64,000 nt of DNA from Microbacterium sp. 1.5R (lineage in GTDB: Bacteria; Actinomycetota; Actinomycetes; Actinomycetales; Microbacteriaceae): positions 1,860,001 to 1,924,000 of the forward strand of contig NZ_CP018151.1 of NCBI RefSeq assembly GCF_001889265.1, read 5' to 3'. The notes beneath the pieces were generated by a model. The model made no database searches, had not been told where the DNA came from, and worked only from the letters and a program-made list of their open reading frames with translations. How positions within the stretch are numbered: position 1 is the stretch's first letter; the number at the start of each line of letters is the position of its first letter. Shown here in pieces: positions 1 through 10,911 of the stretch. A program made the translations under genes and the position numbers.

Positions 1-58
1 CGCCGCACCGGGTGAGACCCGGGTCTATGCCGAGCACGCGAAGCGAGGAGGAGGTCAC
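1..58 (-). CDS. ruvC: RuvC Holliday junction endonuclease, N-terminus only
   Basis: Only the first 19 or so codons lie in the window; the gene continues off the left edge. The minus strand encodes VTSSSLRVLGIDPGLTRCG, the RuvC opening with the first catalytic Asp in GIDPG. RuvC is the resolvase subunit that cuts four-way junctions with RuvAB. The GTG at 58 is preceded by a GGGGA ribosome-binding site; a second GTG at 37 is possible. It follows yebC on the same strand by 45 bp, the usual yebC-ruvC order in actinobacteria. Confidence 0.85.
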   Translation of the reverse strand, partial: MTSSSLRVLGIDPGLTRCG

Positions 59-103
59 TCCCCCAGGCTAAGCGTCTCGTCCGACGGCACGCGGTCGGCG
101 CGC

Positions 104-865
104 CTACGCGTCGTCGTTCTCGAGCTCGGCCTGCACCTCGGCGGTGAGATCGAAGTTGGTGAAGACGTTCTGCACGTCCTCGCTGTCTTCGAGTGCATCG
201 ATGAGGCGGAAGATCTTGCGAGCGGTGTCGGCGTCGATCTCGACCTTGAGGTTCGGCACGAACTCGACGTCGGCGGATTCGTAGTCGATTCCCGCCTCCT
301 GCAGCGCGCTGCGGACGGTCACGAGATCCGTCGCCTCGGTGATGATCTCGAAGCCCTCGGCGTGCGGCTCGATCTCTTCGGCCCCCGCTTCGAGCGCGGC
401 CATCATCACGTCATCCTCGGTGGTCCCCTCGGAGCCGACCACGATCACGCCCTTGCGGCTGAAGTTGTAGGCGACGCTGCCCGGGTCGGCGAGGGTTCCG
501 CCGTTGCGGCTGAGAGCAGTGCGGACCTCGGCCGCAGCACGGTTCTTGTTGTCGGTCAGACATTCGATCATCATCGCGACGCCGTTGGGTCCGTACCCCT
601 CGTACATGATCGAGGTGTACTCGACCGCTTCGCCGCCGATGCCCGCGCCGCGCTTCACTGCGCGATCGATGTTGTCCTTCGGGACCGACGTCTTCTTCGC
701 CTTCTGCACCGCGTCGAACAGCGTCGGGTTTCCCTGCAGGTCGGCTCCGCCGAGCTTGGCCGCGACCTCGATGTTCTTGATGAGCTTGGCCCAGGACTTG
801 GCGCGCCTGGAGTCGATGATGGCCTTCTTGTGCTTCGTGGTGGCCCACTTGGAATGCCCGGACAT
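104..865 (-). CDS. yebC: YebC/PmpR family translation/transcription factor
   Basis: A 253-residue protein of the usual YebC length, opening [19 protein letters not shown], the family signature. It contains the conserved [10 protein letters not shown] and [15 protein letters not shown] blocks in the middle third and an acidic C-terminus. YebC proteins are cytosolic; members act as transcriptional regulators or, in recent work, as factors that help ribosomes at difficult proline stretches. The reading frame is open far upstream to 1081, but homology and a GGAGA site just before 865 fix the start there. It lies directly upstream of ruvC, and probably shares its transcript. Confidence 0.95.
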   Translation of the reverse strand: MSGHSKWATTKHKKAIIDSRRAKSWAKLIKNIEVAAKLGGADLQGNPTLFDAVQKAKKTSVPKDNIDRAVKRGAGIGGEAVEYTSIMYEGYGPNGVAMMIECLTDNKNRAAAEVRTALSRNGGTLADPGSVAYNFSRKGVIVVGSEGTTEDDVMMAALEAGAEEIEPHAEGFEIITEATDLVTVRSALQEAGIDYESADVEFVPNLKVEIDADTARKIFRLIDALEDSEDVQNVFTNFDLTAEVQAELENDDA

Positions 866-1020
866 AATTCTCCGCTCGTCGTATCCGCCCGTGGGCACGG
901 CCCAGGGCATCGTCCATTCTATCGAACCATGCCCGCGGCCTGTGGCCGCACACGGAGCGGCGGCCTCCTGTTCCCGTGATCGCTCTGGTGTGAGGGCAGG
1001 CCTGGGTGTAGTCCTGACAC

Positions 1021-2400
1021 ATGGACCAGAGCGTCGACGATGACAGGATCCGCGGACTGGACGCCGCCCACCGAGCAGCACTCGAGTTCCTCGGGTCGCT
1101 CGACGACAGACCGGTGTGGCCGCGGGCGACCCTCGCCGAGATGCTCGACGCCTTCGGTGGCCCCCTGCCCGCCGAAGGCATGGACCCGGAAGAGGTGATC
1201 GGCGAGATCGTGTCGCGGGCGGACCCCGGTCTCGTCGCGATCCCCGGAGGACGATTCTTCGGGTTCGTCATCGGCGGCACGCATCCCGCTGCCCTCGCCG
1301 CCGACTGGCTCGTGTCCGCCTGGGACCAGAATTCGGGATCCGCCCTGCTCACGCCGACGACCGTGGCGTTGGAGCGCATAGCCGGCCGGTGGATGCTCGA
1401 CATCCTGGGCCTGCCCGACGACGCGAGCGTCGGATTCGTCACCGGCGGCCAGATGGCGAACTTCACCTGCCTCGCGACGGCACGGAACGCCGTTCTCGCT
1501 CGAGTCGGCTGGAACCTCAGCGAGAAGGGACTGCACGGATCTCCGCAGATGCGCTTCGTCGTAGGTGCCGACCGCCATGGGTCGATCGACCGTGCAGCGC
1601 GGTTCCTCGGGATCGGACGCACCGGCATCACTGCCGTCGAATCCGACGCGCAGGGGCGCATGCGACCAGACGCCCTGGACAGCGTCCTCGCGGACGGCTC
1701 CGGACCGACCATCGTCTGTCTACAGGCCGGAGAGGTGCACACCGGCGCATTCGACGACTTCGCTGCCCTCATACCGTTAGCCCATCGGCACGGAGCCTGG
1801 GTGCACGTCGACGGCGCATTCGGCCTCTGGGCCGCGGCCTCCGAGTCGCTGCGGCCGCTGACGGCGGGCATGTCCGACGCCGATTCGTGGGCGACAGACG
1901 CGCATAAGACGCTCAACGTGCCCTACGACTGCGGCATGGCGATCGTCCGCGACCCTGCGGACTCGATCGCCGCGTTCCGCACGGGTGGCGATTACCTCAT
2001 CTACACGAGTCTGGACCCGTGGGACGTGACGCCGGAACTGTCCCGTCGCGCACGCGGCGTGCCCGCGTGGGCGGCGATGCGCAGCCTCGGACGGGACGGC
2101 ATCTCAAACCTGATCGACAGGCTGCACGAGAACGCGGTGGCGATGGCCGAGGGGCTCACGACGATCGACGGCATCCGCATCCTCAACGACGTCGACTACA
2201 CGCAGGTCATGTTCTGTCTCGATTCCGATGAGGCGACGCGACGGCTGGGTGAGGCCGTGCTCGTGGAGGGCACCGCCGCCATGACCGGGGCCGAGTGGAG
2301 AGGTCGCGCTGCGCTGCGCTGCTCGATGTCGTCCTGGGCGACGACCCGGGACGACATCGACCGCACGGTCGGCGCGATCCGAACTCTCGTGTCGCGCTGA
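1021..2400 (+). CDS. Pyridoxal-dependent decarboxylase (group II family)
   Basis: A 459-residue fold-type I PLP enzyme. It shows [16 protein letters not shown] near residue 140 (phosphate-binding region), HVDGAFGLW with Asp264 for the pyridine nitrogen, and [11 protein letters not shown] with Lys296 as the Schiff-base lysine. These are the marks of the aromatic-amino-acid/glutamate/DABA decarboxylase family; the substrate cannot be told. The gene stands alone on the plus strand, divergent from yebC and convergent with jetC, with only 15 bp between the two stops. That is the place where a jetD gene would be expected, so it may have replaced one. No clear ribosome-binding site precedes the ATG. 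Confidence 0.85.
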   Translation: MDQSVDDDRIRGLDAAHRAALEFLGSLDDRPVWPRATLAEMLDAFGGPLPAEGMDPEEVIGEIVSRADPGLVAIPGGRFFGFVIGGTHPAALAADWLVSAWDQNSGSALLTPTTVALERIAGRWMLDILGLPDDASVGFVTGGQMANFTCLATARNAVLARVGWNLSEKGLHGSPQMRFVVGADRHGSIDRAARFLGIGRTGITAVESDAQGRMRPDALDSVLADGSGPTIVCLQAGEVHTGAFDDFAALIPLAHRHGAWVHVDGAFGLWAAASESLRPLTAGMSDADSWATDAHKTLNVPYDCGMAIVRDPADSIAAFRTGGDYLIYTSLDPWDVTPELSRRARGVPAWAAMRSLGRDGISNLIDRLHENAVAMAEGLTTIDGIRILNDVDYTQVMFCLDSDEATRRLGEAVLVEGTAAMTGAEWRGRAALRCSMSSWATTRDDIDRTVGAIRTLVSR

Positions 2401-2415
2401 CCATTATCGCCGGTG

Positions 2416-5400
2416 TCACTCGGCGGGCAGACCGACCTTCGGCCGTGCCCAGGAGCGGCCGCGCGTGTCCTTGAGGATGTCGTACTCCACGTCGACATGC
2501 GGTTCGATGGCGCTGTACTTGTCGTTCGGCGCACCGATCACGAGCTGGAAGCCGAGACCCCGCCATGCTCCGATCGCACGCTTCGTGAAGTGCGCGTCCG
2601 CCTTGATCAGGGCCTCGTCCATGAACACGGGTGCATACCTCGGACGCTCGGCACCCGCGTCGCCGAGCTGGTAGCGCAGTGCCGCGCCCACGATGAAGGC
2701 GACCAGCTCCTGCGACTCTCCACCCGATTTCTCGCCGATGTGGTCGTAGAGCGCGACATGCTCCCGGGTCGTCGCATGGACCCGCTCCGCGCTCACCCGC
2801 ACATGGTTGCGCACGTCGATGAGCTCGGCGAAGTCGGGAGCCGTGCGTCGCATCCGACCGATGAGACGGCTCATCCTCCGGTAGACGCTCTCACGATCGA
2901 CATCCGTCTCCGCTGCGTCGATGAGACTGCGCACCTCGCGAAGCTCCTTGCGGAATCGCCTGCGCGCCTCGGACTGGTTCTCGCGCGGTGTGATCTGAAG
3001 ACGGTGATCATCGTCGTAGAACGGCAGCTCCTCCATGATCCTGTTGATCGGGTCGATGCGGTTCTTGATCTCGCGCAGTGCACGACCCAGCGTCGAATCC
3101 AGGCTCGTCAGATCGTTTCCGGAGAGCTTGAGGAGGCTGTCTCGCCATTCGGATTCCAGCTCGTGCAGGCCGTTGGTCTCGAGCGCCACGAGGATGCTCT
3201 CGAACTCCGCGACCGACTCGTCGGGGTCGGGGAGGATCGTGAGCGTATCCCAGCGCTCGAGGAAACCGGTCATCAGGCGTCGCATCTGCTCACGCTGCTC
3301 GGCGTGTGCCGCGGCTGCCGACGTGCGATCCTCGAGCAGTCTGGTCGCGGCCGTGCGCAATGCGGCGTCGAGGTGAGCGAGGCGCTCCGACGCCGTCACG
3401 CTGACGGCCGCGTCTGCTCCGAGGAAGCGCGCGTCGAGGAACGAACGATGCCGCTCCTCCAGCGCGATCTCGGCCGCCTCAGCCGCATCGACGATCCGCT
3501 GACAGTCGTCGACCTGGTCGGTGACCTCCACCCAACGGTCCTGAGCGAGTGTGAGGTCTCCCCCGAGTCGGGAGCTCTCGTCGCGCAGACGGCCGACCCG
3601 TTTTCTGAGCTCCTCGGCCTGCGACTTCAGCTCGGCGATCTTCGGGTTCTCGTCGGTGACCTCCGCCTCCACTGCGACCCATCGCGCGCGCTCCGCCGTG
3701 ACGGCCTCGACGTCGATCTGATCCCAGGTGAGGTCCTCGATCTTCGCGTGCGCCTTGGACGTCGCCTCGATCCGGTCGAGGTCGGCCTCGGCGTCCGCAG
3801 CGGCCTGAGTCGCAGCATCGCGGCGGCTCTCGAGCTGGCTGATCTGCTCGTCGAGCTCGCGAAGACGGCGCGCGTTCGAGAATCCGAGCATGTTCGCCCG
3901 GCCATGCCCGCCATGGGACCCGCGGTCTCCGTGCGACACCTGCCCCGCGAGCGTCAGCGCGCGAGGGTGCTCGGCGAGCTCGGTCGACGAGTCCACGCAC
4001 ACGTACTCGAACCGCTCACGGAGTCGCTGCTGAAGCCATCCGGTGAACGGCGTCGATCGGTGATCGAGACGACCGGGGAGCGTGCGGGGGTCCGCCGTCC
4101 GAGACTCGGCGACGCCCGTCGGGACGCCTTCGTAGCTGATCCGCTCAGCGATGCGCACCGACTCGATGGCCGCACGGAACCGCCCGAGGTCCGCGACATC
4201 GACGAGCAATGTCCGCGCGAACCCGCCGAGGGCGAGGTTGAACGCGTCCCGCCAGGGCTCGAACTCGGTGCGCACCTCGATGAGCTCACCGACGAAGGGC
4301 AGATCCGTCGGGGTGAGCCCGGCCGCCTGGGCGAGGAGAGTTCTCGCCTCATGCAGATGCGCGGGAATGCTCCCGCGGAGCTCACGGGTGCGGTCCTGCT
4401 CGGCACGCGCCCGACTCAGCTCGCTCTCGACCGCTCGGCGCGACGACTCTGCATCGGCGAAGGCGGCGCGGGCTCCGCGCAGTCCGCTCTGCGGGAGCTC
4501 CCGGCCGACGCGGGCGAGCAGTTCCTCGAAATCGGATGCGGTGCGCACCTCGGCGCCGAGCTCCCTGGCGACGCTGTCGAAGCGCGCCCGCTCGCGCTGG
4601 ACGTCCTCCAGTCGGCGCTCGACACCCCGCAGCTCGCGCTGAGCGGTCTCGAGGCGGTCGCCTCCGGACTGCCGCAGGACGTCGAGCAGCCCCTCCCGCT
4701 CGACCTCGGCGGCGGCGATCAGTGCGTTCTTCTCGCGGACGGCCAGCTGCAGCGCCTGGGTGCGGTCACGCAGATCCGCCTCCACCTCGCGCAGCAGATC
4801 GAGGCGGCGCTCGGCGCTCCACAGGGACGCGAGGGAGGTCGGCTCCGAGAAGACCCCGACCTCGTCCACGACGCTCATCCGCGCCGACGCCGCCTCGATG
4901 CGCTGCGAGATCTCGCGGATCGGCTCGAGAGCCGCCACCTGCTGCTTGGCGACGAGCATCCGCGTCCGGGTGCTCTCCAACTCATCGAAATGAGCGACCA
5001 CCGCGTCCGCGGTCGCCATCGTCTCGGGCTCCTCGAGCACGAGCTTCTTGTAGAGGTCGTCGACCGTCGTGATCTGCTGACCGGCCTGGATGCGGGCCAG
5101 AAGACTGATCGCCTTCGCCCCCGAACCGGCCGCGCCGATGCCGAGCACGGCGTGAAGTCGAGCCGAGAACTCGCGGTCGGTCGCCACGGGCTCCAGCCCG
5201 ACGGCGCGCACCGCCGCGTCACTGAGTCGCTGGACCGCAGCGCGTTCGAGCTGCGAGAGGTCGAAGGCGCCGTCGATCGTGGCCCGCAATCGCGTGGTGT
5301 CCTCGAGGGTGCGGGCGTCCGCGGGGATGTACCACCCGCGCACGGCCGTGAAGCGCGAGCCGTCGTGATCCAACCACGTCATCGAGACGGCGCTCCAGGT

Positions 5401-5769
5401 GTCCTCGCCGTCGCCGCGCAGCACGCGGAGCTTCGTCCCCTCCTCGGTGCGGGACTCGTCGATCTTGCCGCGCCCGTACGACAGGATGTTCCGCTGCTCG
5501 TCGCCGCGGGGACGGCCCGTGACGCCGCCGTTGGACGCGCCGTTGAAGGGCGTCGTGTGCGGCATCATCAGCGCGATGTAGCCGTCCATGAGCGTCGACT
5601 TGCCCGACCCCGATCCGCCGCACAGCAGGGTCGCATCGGGCGAGAACCGCACGCGGTGGGGACCGCCGTCGTAGCCGCCCCAGTTGATGAGCTGGAGCTC
5701 CTCCGCGACCCACTGCTGACCGCGTGAGCTCGCGGGGATCATCCCGAAGAGCGTGTCCATCATCGTCAT
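2416..5769 (-). CDS. jetC: JetC: SMC-like ATPase of a Wadjet/MksBEF-type complex
   Basis: About 1117 residues. Walker [10 protein letters not shown] at roughly 51-59, long charged helical arms (about 220-960) with a globular interruption near 430-600, the ABC signature KSGGESQ near 1014 and Walker B FMDEAL near 1050: the head-coil-head layout of an SMC ATPase. In Wadjet systems JetC works with the kleisin JetA and the kite protein JetB to extrude circular DNA by loop extrusion, and JetD cuts it. The ATG at 5769 overlaps the jetB stop by 4 nt (ATGA). No jetD follows: the next gene is the convergent decarboxylase ending at 2400. Confidence 0.9.
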   Translation of the reverse strand: MTMMDTLFGMIPASSRGQQWVAEELQLINWGGYDGGPHRVRFSPDATLLCGGSGSGKSTLMDGYIALMMPHTTPFNGASNGGVTGRPRGDEQRNILSYGRGKIDESRTEEGTKLRVLRGDGEDTWSAVSMTWLDHDGSRFTAVRGWYIPADARTLEDTTRLRATIDGAFDLSQLERAAVQRLSDAAVRAVGLEPVATDREFSARLHAVLGIGAAGSGAKAISLLARIQAGQQITTVDDLYKKLVLEEPETMATADAVVAHFDELESTRTRMLVAKQQVAALEPIREISQRIEAASARMSVVDEVGVFSEPTSLASLWSAERRLDLLREVEADLRDRTQALQLAVREKNALIAAAEVEREGLLDVLRQSGGDRLETAQRELRGVERRLEDVQRERARFDSVARELGAEVRTASDFEELLARVGRELPQSGLRGARAAFADAESSRRAVESELSRARAEQDRTRELRGSIPAHLHEARTLLAQAAGLTPTDLPFVGELIEVRTEFEPWRDAFNLALGGFARTLLVDVADLGRFRAAIESVRIAERISYEGVPTGVAESRTADPRTLPGRLDHRSTPFTGWLQQRLRERFEYVCVDSSTELAEHPRALTLAGQVSHGDRGSHGGHGRANMLGFSNARRLRELDEQISQLESRRDAATQAAADAEADLDRIEATSKAHAKIEDLTWDQIDVEAVTAERARWVAVEAEVTDENPKIAELKSQAEELRKRVGRLRDESSRLGGDLTLAQDRWVEVTDQVDDCQRIVDAAEAAEIALEERHRSFLDARFLGADAAVSVTASERLAHLDAALRTAATRLLEDRTSAAAAHAEQREQMRRLMTGFLERWDTLTILPDPDESVAEFESILVALETNGLHELESEWRDSLLKLSGNDLTSLDSTLGRALREIKNRIDPINRIMEELPFYDDDHRLQITPRENQSEARRRFRKELREVRSLIDAAETDVDRESVYRRMSRLIGRMRRTAPDFAELIDVRNHVRVSAERVHATTREHVALYDHIGEKSGGESQELVAFIVGAALRYQLGDAGAERPRYAPVFMDEALIKADAHFTKRAIGAWRGLGFQLVIGAPNDKYSAIEPHVDVEYDILKDTRGRSWARPKVGLPAE

Positions 5770-6428
5770 CGCGCCACCACCGCCTGGGATCGCAGCCACT
5801 CCCGCAGCTCCTTGAGCGTCTCCGCACTGAGCACCACCTCGACGAGCGCGGTGATCCGGTAGCGTCCGCTGGTCTCCTCCTGCACGATGCCCTCTCGATC
5901 CAGCCGATCCAATGCGCTGCGGATGGCGCGCTGCTGCTTCGCGGTTCCGCCGTCGACGTCCGCGAAGTAGCTCAGCACGGTCTGCTCGACGTCCTCGATG
6001 TCGATCCGCACTGAACCCTCGCCGGACGCGGACTCGCGCTGGTAGACGGTCCGCAGGTGCACGAGAACGAGCGTCTCGGCGCGCGAGTACGGAGAGTCCT
6101 TCAGCAGCACGGGCATCTCGACCTCGTCAGAGCGCAGCTGCTGCTTGTACGCGAACCCTCTGGCGTGATCGATGATCAGACGCAGGTAGATGTCGTTGAG
6201 CCGCGACTCGATCACCTGCTGGTGCTCGAGCAGCAGCGTCCACTCACGTCGGTTGCGCTCCATCGAGATGAAACGCCGCTGGAGCAGGTGCACGAGCACG
6301 CGTCTGATCTCGGGATCGAGCGTGCCGCGATCGCCGGGGAAGTGCGCCTCGAGGTCGTCCTCCATCGCCGTCGGAGCGATGAACCCCTCGTCCGCGCCGG
6401 CTGTGGTGAGGTCGTCGTCACTCATCAT
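5766..6428 (-). CDS. jetB: JetB: DUF4194 (kite subunit) of Wadjet-type complex
   Basis: A 220-residue protein matching the DUF4194 family: acidic start, then [18 protein letters not shown] and two winged-helix-like segments ending in [13 protein letters not shown]. In Wadjet and MksBEF complexes this is the kite (MksE-like) subunit that binds the kleisin and DNA. It overlaps jetA by 11 nt and jetC by 4 nt, so the three are translationally coupled. An AGAGGA site 5 nt upstream supports the first of two adjacent ATG codons (6428; the next is 6425). Confidence 0.88.
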   Translation of the reverse strand: MMSDDDLTTAGADEGFIAPTAMEDDLEAHFPGDRGTLDPEIRRVLVHLLQRRFISMERNRREWTLLLEHQQVIESRLNDIYLRLIIDHARGFAYKQQLRSDEVEMPVLLKDSPYSRAETLVLVHLRTVYQRESASGEGSVRIDIEDVEQTVLSYFADVDGGTAKQQRAIRSALDRLDREGIVQEETSGRYRITALVEVVLSAETLKELREWLRSQAVVAR

Positions 6429-7881
6429 CTGAATCCTCTTTCGTGCTGCGGGCGGTCACGGCGCCGAATGCGAATCGTCTGCTCGTGCCGTCCGGGCGCA
6501 ATGCTTCGACCGTCGAGATGCCATCTCCCTCGGTGAGGCCGTTCCGGTGCGCGATCTCGAGCAGACCGAGCAGATCGACAGGGCGCCGAGCCGCGTCGGG
6601 CACCGACCGGAAGGCATCGGCGAGGTCGAAGTCCGTCCCCAGTCCGGCGACGTATTCCTCGAGCTCGGCATATCTCGGACCACCCCAGGCGCGCGTGTCG
6701 TGATCGAGGAAGTCGACGTCATCGGCGTCGGCGAGGGGCGCCGGTGCACGCGGCGGGCGGATATCGCTGGTGGTCTGACGCAGATGCCCGAGATCGATCA
6801 GCGGCATGCTGCGCACCGGGTCGACGACCGTCGCCGGGCCGGACCACCCATGGAGCCCGGCGATGACGTCGCGCAGGAGGTCGTCGATCTGACGATCGCG
6901 CAGCGGATCGTGGGTCTTCACCTGGCCGGTGATCACGTGCGAAGCGCGGCGCTGCGCGGCCAGCACCTCCTCCACCCCCTGCTCTACGCGTCGACCGATG
7001 GCGTCGAGCTCGGCGCGCTGCGCGCCGTCGAGCATACGGGCGAAGGGCCGGCCGAGCAGTCCGCGAAGCTGCTCTGTGAGGGCATCGATGCGATCGGGGT
7101 CGCCGATCAGACGCAGGGCTCCTGCGAACGCGCGCCCCTCCGGTGTCGACTGCATCACATCCTGGGCGCGCTGCAGATACTCGCGGAGCACTTCGCTCGT
7201 CGGTCTCTCGTCCCTGCGCAGGTGGGCGACGACGTCGCGTTGCATCGACCTGAGCGACTCGGCGACGCGCGTGAAATCGGCGGGCAGTTCGCGTGCCAGG
7301 TGCAGGACGTTCTCGGCCTCCTCGAGGAGCTCCTCATCGTCGGCAGGGTCGGCATGCCCGGTCTCCTGGATGCGAGCGATCTCTGCGTCGAGCAGATCGC
7401 GTTCGTCATACAGCCGCGCCAGCCGCCGGACCGGGTCGACTTCCGCGCTCACCGACAGGTGGTCGACCGCGTCGAGGAGGGTGCGCACGCGGGAGTTCGA
7501 CACGCGCGTGCGCCCTCCGCCGGTGCGGCCGGATATCTCGAGTGCTGCGACGGCATGCGCAGACAGGCGGTAGACCTCGACGTCGTCGTCGATCTGCTGG
7601 ATCAGCCAGCCGAGGCGCACCCAGTTCCGGCACACGTCCCGGCCGCTCCCGGACGGAAGCCGCCTGTCGTCGTCGTACCCCGCCGCTCGGAGTTCGTCGA
7701 GCACCTCGCCCAGCTCGGCGTGCGCATCCGCGACCGCGACAGACGCCCGGTCGGCGGTGAACAGAAGAGTGAGCGACGCGACCACGAACGGGGCGAACCG
7801 ACCGTGCAGCAGATCGAGTGTCGGGGTGCTGAATGCGGTGACGGCACGCGCATATGCGGCCTCAGCCCTGGATCCAGTCAC
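6418..7881 (-). CDS. jetA: JetA: DUF3375 (kleisin subunit) of Wadjet-type complex
   Basis: A 487-residue DUF3375 protein, first gene of the jetABC operon. The N-terminal part ([21 protein letters not shown]) and the [13 protein letters not shown] and [17 protein letters not shown] blocks are typical. JetA is the kleisin that bridges the two JetC heads. The start is a GTG with no obvious ribosome-binding site, so translation may be leaderless or begin slightly downstream. Wadjet systems are known to restrict plasmid transformation. Here the partner nuclease JetD is absent from the operon, so the DNA-cutting step is unexplained. Confidence 0.88.
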   Translation of the reverse strand: MTGSRAEAAYARAVTAFSTPTLDLLHGRFAPFVVASLTLLFTADRASVAVADAHAELGEVLDELRAAGYDDDRRLPSGSGRDVCRNWVRLGWLIQQIDDDVEVYRLSAHAVAALEISGRTGGGRTRVSNSRVRTLLDAVDHLSVSAEVDPVRRLARLYDERDLLDAEIARIQETGHADPADDEELLEEAENVLHLARELPADFTRVAESLRSMQRDVVAHLRRDERPTSEVLREYLQRAQDVMQSTPEGRAFAGALRLIGDPDRIDALTEQLRGLLGRPFARMLDGAQRAELDAIGRRVEQGVEEVLAAQRRASHVITGQVKTHDPLRDRQIDDLLRDVIAGLHGWSGPATVVDPVRSMPLIDLGHLRQTTSDIRPPRAPAPLADADDVDFLDHDTRAWGGPRYAELEEYVAGLGTDFDLADAFRSVPDAARRPVDLLGLLEIAHRNGLTEGDGISTVEALRPDGTSRRFAFGAVTARSTKEDSDDE

Positions 7882-7954
7882 TCGAACGAGAATAGTCCGA
7901 CCTCGGGCCCTCGCCTGTCACGCGCCGGTCCGTGGCGGGTCGCACGGCATGGCG

Positions 7955-8560
7955 TCAACGGCGCGAGGTGCGCTCCCGGACTCCCGCGAGGAACAGCTCG
8001 TGAAAGCGCATCTCGCCGTCGACCTCGGGGTGGAAGCTGGTGCCGACGAGTGGCCCCTGCCGCACGGCGACGATTCTGCCGTCCGGAAGCGAGGCGACCA
8101 CCTCGACCCGCTCGCCTGCGCGTTCGACGATCGGAGCTCGGATGAACGTCGCGTGCACGGGCACCTCACCGAGCGCCGGAACGTCGAGGTCCATCTCGAA
8201 GGACTCCGTCTGGCGTCCGAAGGCATTTCGGCGTACGGCGATGTCCAGGCCGCCGAATGACTGCTGTCCCTCGATGCCGTCGAGTACCTCGTCGGCGAGA
8301 AGGATCAGCCCGGCGCATGTCCCGTACACGGGGAGCCCCGCAGCGATCGCGTCCCTGATCGGCTCCTGCATCCCGAATGTGCGCGACAGCTTGTCGATCA
8401 CGCTGGACTCGCCGCCGGGGATGACGAGACCGTCGACAGACGCAAGCTCCTCCGGGCGGCGCACCAGCGCCACCTCGGCTCCGAGTCCAGCGAGCAGGGC
8501 GGCGTGCTCGCGCACGTCGCCCTGCAGCGCGAGGACGCCGACCCGTGGACTACCAGCCAC
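7955..8560 (-). CDS. pdxT: Pyridoxal 5'-phosphate synthase glutaminase subunit PdxT
   Basis: A 201-residue class I glutaminase. It has GGESS at 49-53, the nucleophile Cys82 in GTCAGLIL and the His177/Glu179 pair in SFHPEV, so the catalytic triad is complete. PdxT hydrolyses glutamine and channels ammonia to PdxS. Translation starts at a GTG inside the last codons of pdxS (11-nt overlap), which couples the two subunits. It is last in the pdxS-pdxT operon. Confidence 0.96.
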   Translation of the reverse strand: MAGSPRVGVLALQGDVREHAALLAGLGAEVALVRRPEELASVDGLVIPGGESSVIDKLSRTFGMQEPIRDAIAAGLPVYGTCAGLILLADEVLDGIEGQQSFGGLDIAVRRNAFGRQTESFEMDLDVPALGEVPVHATFIRAPIVERAGERVEVVASLPDGRIVAVRQGPLVGTSFHPEVDGEMRFHELFLAGVRERTSRR

Positions 8561-9443
8561 GCTCGGCCAGGCGGTGCGGCGCGGGGAGGTCGGAGACGTT
8601 GATGCCGACCATGGCCTCGCCGAGTCCGCGTGAGACCTCGGCGATCACCTTGGCGTCATCGAAGAAGGTGGTCGCCTTGACGATCGCCTTGGCGCGCTCC
8701 GCCGGGTTGCCGGACTTGAAGATGCCCGAGCCCACGAAGACGCCGTCGGCGCCCAGCTGCATCATCATCGCTGCATCCGCGGGGGTCGCGACGCCACCCG
8801 CGACGAACAGCACGACGGGGAGCTTGCCGGTCTCGGCGATCTCGGCCACGAGCTCGTACGGCGCCTGCAGCTCTTTCGCCGCGACGAACAGCTCGTCCTT
8901 CGGAAGAGCCGTGAGAGCCGCGATCTCGCCACGGATCTTCCTGATGTGCTTCATCGCCTCGGAGACATCCCCCGTGCCGGCCTCACCCTTGGAGCGGATC
9001 ATCGCCGCGCCCTCATTGATGCGGCGCAGCGCCTCACCGAGGTTGGTGGCACCGCAGACGAAGGGCACAGCGAAGCCGTGCTTGTCGATGTGGTTCACGT
9101 AGTCGGCGGGAGAGAGCACCTCGGACTCGTCGATGTAGTCGACGCCGAGCTCCTGCAGCACCTGCGCTTCGACGAAGTGGCCGATGCGTGCCTTCGCCAT
9201 GACGGGGATCGACACCGACGCGATGATGCTGTCGATCATGTCGGGGTCGCTCATGCGCGAGACACCGCCCTGTGCGCGGATGTCGGCGGGAACCCGCTCG
9301 AGCGCCATGACGGCGACGGCGCCCGCGTCTTCGGCGATCTTGGCCTGATCGGCGGTGACCACGTCCATGATCACGCCGCCCTTGAGCATCTCGGCGAGAC
9401 CGCGCTTGACGCGCGAGGATCCGGTGGTGGTCTGTTCGGTCAT
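8550..9443 (-). CDS. pdxS: Pyridoxal 5'-phosphate synthase synthase subunit PdxS
   Basis: A 297-residue beta/alpha-barrel enzyme that makes PLP from ribose 5-phosphate, glyceraldehyde 3-phosphate and ammonia (DXP-independent route). The two catalytic lysines are visible: Lys84 in [10 protein letters not shown] and Lys152 in [11 protein letters not shown]; the phosphate-binding [30 protein letters not shown] region is intact. The operon promoter faces pdxR across a 114-bp intergenic region with nested inverted repeats, so PdxR control is likely. Confidence 0.97.
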   Translation of the reverse strand: MTEQTTTGSSRVKRGLAEMLKGGVIMDVVTADQAKIAEDAGAVAVMALERVPADIRAQGGVSRMSDPDMIDSIIASVSIPVMAKARIGHFVEAQVLQELGVDYIDESEVLSPADYVNHIDKHGFAVPFVCGATNLGEALRRINEGAAMIRSKGEAGTGDVSEAMKHIRKIRGEIAALTALPKDELFVAAKELQAPYELVAEIAETGKLPVVLFVAGGVATPADAAMMMQLGADGVFVGSGIFKSGNPAERAKAIVKATTFFDDAKVIAEVSRGLGEAMVGINVSDLPAPHRLAERGW

Positions 9444-9502
9444 GAGAGCTCCTGTCGGGGAAGCACGATGTGCATGAGTGTGTCGAATGATGTCTCGTTT
9501 GA

Positions 9503-9540
9503 TCTAGGCCAAACAGTAGCACTGTCCGGAACGACCTAGA
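9503..9540. promoter_or_regulatory. Candidate PdxR operator/divergent promoter region
   Basis: The pdxS-pdxR gap holds an outer inverted repeat, TCTAGG (9503-9508) and CCTAGA (9535-9540), around an inner perfect repeat ACAGT-AGC-ACTGT (9513-9525). A -10-like TAGAAT overlaps the right outer arm (9537-9542) towards pdxR, and TAGATC on the minus strand overlaps the left arm towards pdxS. A regulator bound here could control both promoters. The assignment to PdxR is inferred from position only. Confidence 0.5.
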
Positions 9541-9557
9541 ATCGGTGGTGAGGACAC

Positions 9558-10865
9558 ATGAGCGACCAGATCACCGGAACGACCGCAGCGGACATCGCCG
9601 ACAGCGTGCGCGGTCTGCGCGAGCGCGGTGTGCTGCGCGCCGGCAGTCCCCTCCCTCCCGTGCGGGAGCTCGCCACGACCCTCGGAGTCAATCGCAACAC
9701 CGCGGTCGCCGCATACCGACAGCTCGCTCAGGCCGGGCTCGTGATCTCCCGAGGTCGCGCCGGCACGGTCATCGCCGGTCTCGAGTCGGTGGCCCAGGAG
9801 GGCTACGCCTCCGATACGGTGCTGCGCGACGTCGGGACCGGCAACCCGGACCCTCGACTGATCCCCGATCCATCGCCTGCGCTGGCCACGGTGGCCGGTC
9901 GTCCGGTGCTCTACGGCGAGCCCGTCATCGACCCGGGGCTGCAGGACTGGGCGCGCGAATGGATCGCGCATGATCTCGGTCACCTCGACTTCGGCATCAC
10001 CGTCACGAGCGGCGCCGTCGACGCCGTCGAGCGACTGCTCGCGCAGGCACTGATGCGCGACGATGCCGTCGCACTCGAGGATCCCTGCTTCCTGGCGAGC
10101 ATCCACACGGTCCGACTCGGCGGGTATCGGGCCGTTCCCGTGCCGGTGGACGAACAGGGGATGACGGTCGAGGGGCTGCGCGCCGCCTTGGATGCCGGCG
10201 TGCGAGCGGTGATCTGCACCCCGCGCGCTCAGAACCCGACGGGGGCGAGTCTCACGGCCGCTCGTGCGGCGGAGCTGCGCGCCGTGCTCGCCGCTCATCC
10301 GTACGTGCTGATCATCGAGGACGATCACTTCTCGATGCTGTCGCAGCGTCCATACGAATCGCTGATCGGCCCGGACCACCGGCGGTTCGCGCTGGTTCGC
10401 TCGGTCTCGAAGTTCCTCGGGCCGGACATGTGCCTCGCCATCGCGGCGACGGATGCCACCACGGCAGAGCGCCTCGCCATGCGTCTGAGTCCCGGAACCA
10501 CCTGGGTCAGCCACCTGCTGCAGCGTCTCACCCTCACTCAGCTGACCGACGAGTCGGTGCTCGCACGCATCGCCGACGCCCGCGAGCACTACGCGGCACG
10601 CAATGCGGCCTTCGCGTCGCGGCTGCGCGAGCATGGCCTCGACTCCCCCGCCACCGACGGTCTGAGCCTGTGGATCGAGTTGCCGAAGCCGGCGCGCATC
10701 GTCGCCGAACGCCTCATGCGTCGAGGCTGGCTCGCTCGAACCGGCGACGACTTCGCCCTCGACGAACGCGCCGATCCGTCGCGCCATCTGCGCCTCACAG
10801 TGCATGATCTGTCCGAAGACGACACTGCGACACTCGTCGCCGACCTCGCATCGGCCGCACGATGA
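9558..10865 (+). CDS. pdxR: PdxR-like MocR regulator (GntR HTH fused to aminotransferase domain)
   Basis: A 435-residue MocR-family protein. Residues 10-70 form a GntR winged helix (PLPPVRELATTLGVNRNTAVAAYRQLAQAGLVISRG), followed by a fold-type I aminotransferase-like domain with NPTGASLT and the PLP lysine Lys285 in SVSKFLGPD. In actinobacteria such PdxR proteins activate pdxST when PLP is low and repress their own gene. The divergent position next to pdxS and the following pdxY fit this. A GTGAGG site precedes the ATG. Confidence 0.88.
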   Translation: MSDQITGTTAADIADSVRGLRERGVLRAGSPLPPVRELATTLGVNRNTAVAAYRQLAQAGLVISRGRAGTVIAGLESVAQEGYASDTVLRDVGTGNPDPRLIPDPSPALATVAGRPVLYGEPVIDPGLQDWAREWIAHDLGHLDFGITVTSGAVDAVERLLAQALMRDDAVALEDPCFLASIHTVRLGGYRAVPVPVDEQGMTVEGLRAALDAGVRAVICTPRAQNPTGASLTAARAAELRAVLAAHPYVLIIEDDHFSMLSQRPYESLIGPDHRRFALVRSVSKFLGPDMCLAIAATDATTAERLAMRLSPGTTWVSHLLQRLTLTQLTDESVLARIADAREHYAARNAAFASRLREHGLDSPATDGLSLWIELPKPARIVAERLMRRGWLARTGDDFALDERADPSRHLRLTVHDLSEDDTATLVADLASAAR

Positions 10866-10911
10866 CCCACCGCCGCGGGAGCATTCCCGCTCTGAAAGAA
10901 AGGATCGGGGA

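Noticed and set aside
2413..5727. Plus-strand open frame of 1104 codons opposite jetC
   Set aside because: It is the antisense of jetC in GC-rich DNA. Its translation has no family motif, while the minus strand has Walker A, signature and Walker B.
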